DNA of 6,895 nucleotides from an uncultured Lachnospiraceae bacterium (GTDB lineage Bacteria; Bacillota; Clostridia; Lachnospirales; Lachnospiraceae), in assembly GCA_902783765.1 (NCBI GenBank), contig CACZSB010000116.1, positions 1 through 6,895 on the forward strand, written 5' to 3'. Below are positions 4,806 to 6,895 of this stretch, piece after piece (within the stretch, counting starts at the first letter, position 1; each line of letters begins with the position of its first letter). The notes below the pieces were generated by a model. That model saw only the letters and a program-made list of their open reading frames with translations, was not told the DNA's origin and ran no database searches. The position numbers were made by a program, and so were the translations under genes.

Positions 4806-5500
4806 AGGGAAGAATCCTGATAATTGAAGACGAAGAGAAGCTGGCCCGCTTTATAGAGCTGGAGCTGAGTCACGAGGGCTACCAGGTCCATAAATGCACC
4901 GACGGCCGGACGGGTCTGGACCGGGCCCTGGCGGAAAGCTATGACCTGATTTTGCTGGATATCATGCTGCCGGGGCTCAACGGCATGGAGGTGCTGCGCC
5001 GGCTGAAGATGGAGAAGGATACCCCAGTGATCCTGCTTACCGCCCGGGATTCGGTGATGGACAAGGTGGCGGGGCTGGACGGGGGCGCCGTGGACTATAT
5101 CACCAAGCCCTTTGCCATCGAAGAACTCCTGGCCCGGATTCGGGTATGCCTGAAGCTCCGCCGACCTTCCACGGAGGCGGCGGAGCCCGGGTTCCGGGAG
5201 GGGCAGCTTGTTTGGCAAAAGCTGGTGCTGGATGAGCCCCGGCGGCAGGTTTTCTGGGAGGATTCCGCCATACAGCTGACCAATCGGGAGTTTCTGATGC
5301 TGCAAACCCTTCTGGAAAACCGGGACATCGTTCTGTCCCGGGAAAGCCTTTTGGAAAGAGTCTGCGGTTATGACTATCTGGGAGATACCAATATCGTGGA
5401 TGTATATGTACGGCACTTGAGGGCAAAGATCGACGAGATCTTTCATGTGAATATGATTCAGACGGTCCGGGGGGTGGGCTATGTCATCCGCTCCGAATAA
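4802..5500 (+). CDS. OmpR/PhoB-family two-component response regulator
   Basis: A cytoplasmic DNA-binding regulator (232 aa). The receiver domain covers about 1-120: acidic pocket E9-D10-E11, phospho-acceptor D53 in LILLDIMLPG, switch T80 (ILLTAR), and K102 in YITKPF. After a linker rich in Glu and Pro (about 121-135), the winged-helix OmpR-type domain (about 136-230) shows LTNREFLMLQTLLEN, the recognition-helix region GDTNIVDVYVRHLRAKID, and the terminal wing IQTVRGVGYVI. It starts inside the ATGA overlap with the upstream gene, with GAGGAA (4794-4799) as ribosome site, and overlaps the kinase gene by 20 nt. It resembles the ArlR/CsrR-like group, but this is too general to name a regulon. 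The usual GADDY appears as GAVDY, a minor variation. Confidence 0.95.
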   Translation: MKGRILIIEDEEKLARFIELELSHEGYQVHKCTDGRTGLDRALAESYDLILLDIMLPGLNGMEVLRRLKMEKDTPVILLTARDSVMDKVAGLDGGAVDYITKPFAIEELLARIRVCLKLRRPSTEAAEPGFREGQLVWQKLVLDEPRRQVFWEDSAIQLTNREFLMLQTLLENRDIVLSRESLLERVCGYDYLGDTNIVDVYVRHLRAKIDEIFHVNMIQTVRGVGYVIRSE

Positions 5501-6734
5501 TACCCAGAGCAAGCGCATGGGGTCCCTGACCCGGCGGCTGAGCCGTGACTGGCTGAAAGGGGGGCTGGGACGGCTCTTTTCAGGCATGCTGCTATTTCTT
5601 ATCCTTCTGCCCCTTTTCTATTTGGGGGCGCGGGAATACGGCGCCCTGGGCTCCCTGTCTCTGTCTGCCAGGCGGCAGCTGGATCTGCGCCGGGATGCCC
5701 AGGGACGGGCGGAAGCCTTGATATATACGGCAGAAAGCGGTGGAGAAAGCTTTTCTGCGGATGTCTGGCCCGAAGTCCGGGGCTTTTTATATGCTGCCGG
5801 AATCATCTTTTTGCTGCGCCTGCTCTTTTTGCTGGCGGCTTATCCCGGCCGAAACCGTCGATATCGGGAAATCCTGGCGCCCTTAAATGAGCTGGCCTTA
5901 AAGGCCGACGAGCTTTCCCGCATGGAATTCGGGGAGGATAAATACCGCCTGATCGAGGATGCCATCAGTCAGCTGGAGGCCGATGAATCCGCCCGGCTCT
6001 CCCTGGGAGAAAAGGATCTTCTGGGGGTGGAGGCCGCCATCAACAACCTGCTTCTGCGGATCCGGGAAAGCAACCGGCAGCAGGCCCGTTTTGTGAGCGA
6101 CGCCTCCCACGAGCTGCGCACCCCCATTGCCGTAATCGGGGGTTATGCGGATATGCTGGCCCGCTGGGGGAAGGATGATCAAAAGGTTTTAGAGGAATCC
6201 GTGGCGGCCATCCGCACGGAAACCGCCCGTATGAAGCATCTGGTGGAGCAGCTGCTCTTTCTGGCCCGGGGAGATGCCGGCCGCACCCAGCTGAGCCTGG
6301 AGGAGCTTTCCTTATCCGGGCTGCTCCGGGAGGCCTATGAGGAGTCGGTGATGATCGATGAAGCCCATATTTACCGGCTGAATGCCCCCCGGGAGGATAT
6401 CAGCCTCCGGGCGGATCCGGGCCTGTTAAAGCAGGCTTTTCGGGTGCTGATAGATAATGCGGCCAAGTTTACGGCCCCGGGAGATGAGATCATCCTTTCC
6501 GCCGGCCTTACGGAGGAAAGGCCCTATCTGCAGGTTCAGGACACGGGCATTGGCATGGCGGAGGCGGATGTGGGTCATATTTTCGAACGATTTTACCGTT
6601 CCGACGAGGCCCGCAGCGTGGAGGGCACCGGTCTGGGCCTGTCCATTGCAAAATGGATTGTGGATAAGCACGGGGGACATTTTGAAATTCTGTCCCGGGA
6701 AGATATCGGCACCCGAATTCGCATCGTTCTGTAA
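5481..6734 (+). CDS. Sensor histidine kinase (HisKA/HATPase_c, HAMP-like linker)
   Basis: Membrane kinase partner (417 aa) of the regulator just upstream. A basic N-terminal cytoplasmic segment is followed by TM1 (about 34-50), a short outside loop of about 50 residues (51-100), and TM2 (about 101-121). A HAMP-like linker follows, LAPLNELALKADEL to GVEAAINNLLLRIRES, with about 25 extra residues between its two helices. The catalytic motifs are complete: H-box FVSDASHELRTPIAVIGGY (phospho-acceptor H210), N-box LIDNAAKF (N326), G1 DTGIGM (354-359), F-box FERFYRSD, and G2 GTGLGLSIAKWI. The start at 5481 overlaps the regulator by 20 nt and has a GGTGGG-like ribosome site; a later ATG at 5517 lacks one. 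The stimulus is unknown; such a short loop more often senses the membrane or a partner protein than a soluble ligand (inference). Confidence 0.95.
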   Translation: MSSAPNNTQSKRMGSLTRRLSRDWLKGGLGRLFSGMLLFLILLPLFYLGAREYGALGSLSLSARRQLDLRRDAQGRAEALIYTAESGGESFSADVWPEVRGFLYAAGIIFLLRLLFLLAAYPGRNRRYREILAPLNELALKADELSRMEFGEDKYRLIEDAISQLEADESARLSLGEKDLLGVEAAINNLLLRIRESNRQQARFVSDASHELRTPIAVIGGYADMLARWGKDDQKVLEESVAAIRTETARMKHLVEQLLFLARGDAGRTQLSLEELSLSGLLREAYEESVMIDEAHIYRLNAPREDISLRADPGLLKQAFRVLIDNAAKFTAPGDEIILSAGLTEERPYLQVQDTGIGMAEADVGHIFERFYRSDEARSVEGTGLGLSIAKWIVDKHGGHFEILSREDIGTRIRIVL

Positions 6735-6741
6735 AAAGGCG

Positions 6742-6771
6742 TTGACAAAGCTCCGCCTCCTATTGTATAAA
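6742..6771 (+). promoter_or_regulatory. Promoter of tRNA-Ser
   Basis: A perfect -35 TTGACA (6742-6747) and TATAAA (6766-6771) at 18-nt spacing. The start is expected near 6778. The -35 begins only 7 nt after the kinase stop codon, and no terminator for the kinase operon is visible before it. Confidence 0.75.
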
Positions 6772-6778
6772 TATCCAT

Positions 6779-6813
6779 GCGCCACCGGCGCAATTTCATA
6801 GGAAAATGAAATT
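6779..6813 (+). other. Double-hairpin leader of tRNA-Ser
   Basis: Two hairpins abut without a gap: GCGCC/GGCGC around ACC (6779-6791), then AATTTCAT/ATGAAATT around AGGAAA (6792-6813). They fill nearly the whole leader from the predicted start to one base before the tRNA's first base (6815). The AGGAAA loop resembles a ribosome site, but no coding frame follows; no T-tract follows either hairpin. Confidence 0.55.
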
Positions 6814-6814
6814 C

Positions 6815-6895
6815 GGAGAAGTACTCAAGAGGCCGAAGAGGCGCCCCTGCTAAGGGTGTAGGTCGGGTGACCGGCGCGAGGGTTCAAATCCCTCC
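6815..6895 (+). tRNA. tRNA-Ser (GCT), 3' end cut by window
   Basis: A class II tRNA: acceptor 5' strand GGAGAAG, a D-arm with CTC/GAG, anticodon arm CGCCC CTGCTAA GGGTG (anticodon GCT at 6849-6851), a long variable arm (about 6859-6877), and T-arm GAGGG TTCAAAT CCCTC. The window ends at the first base of the acceptor 3' strand (C6895, opposite G6821). The long variable arm and anticodon GCT identify serine (AGC/AGT codons). Confidence 0.93.

Noticed and set aside
4700..5587. Long minus-strand open frame (295 codons) opposite the response regulator
   Set aside because: Antisense shadow of a high-GC coding gene; the protein has no domain sense and the plus strand carries a complete, motif-perfect regulator.

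Overview
The window looks like chromosomal DNA of a moderately GC-rich Firmicute, most likely a Clostridia/Lachnospiraceae-type organism. This rests on protein style (a clostridial LCP protein with an extra domain between membrane and catalytic parts, a UBA-like/DUF4342 protein beside a two-component system), strong GGAGG-type ribosome binding sites, and consensus TTGACA/TATAAT-like promoters. No mobile-element protein, phage gene or CRISPR array is visible. The taxonomic call is inference.

Left part (1-2018, minus strand): a sugar-type ABC importer operon reading leftwards, in the order ATPase (MalK/UgpC type), membrane permease (UgpA/MalF type), then the first codons of another gene that runs off the left edge, probably the partner permease. 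A minus-strand promoter with a perfect TATAAT lies at 2088-2116. A perfect 10-bp direct repeat overlaps and precedes its -35 box. No solute-binding protein is in view, so the substrate cannot be named.

Middle (2141-2531, plus strand): a divergent, near-consensus promoter drives an initiator tRNA-Met gene, followed by a 180-bp spacer and a tRNA-Phe gene. The spacer is not ordinary. Bases 2283-2449 can fold into a compact multi-branched RNA: an outer 15-position stem with 13 pairs encloses four hairpins, including a perfect 14-bp hairpin and a perfect 20-bp palindrome. I cannot match it to a known RNA class. It is the most interesting object in the window.

Right part (2570-6734, plus strand): an LCP-family (LytR-CpsA-Psr) cell-wall ligase gene starts only 38 bp after tRNA-Phe, without a convincing promoter of its own. 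After a 130-bp gap holding a candidate regulated promoter comes a tightly coupled three-gene operon: a membrane protein with an N-terminal UBA-like domain and DUF4342-like region, an OmpR-family response regulator (4-bp ATGA overlap), and a sensor histidine kinase (20-bp overlap). The kinase senses through a short extracytoplasmic loop and passes phosphate to the regulator; the role of the UBA-like membrane protein is unknown. LCP and the two-component genes together suggest an envelope theme, but this is inference from proximity.

Right edge (6742-6895): a TTGACA/TATAAA promoter, a leader made almost wholly of two abutting hairpins, and a tRNA-Ser(GCT) gene cut by the window end.
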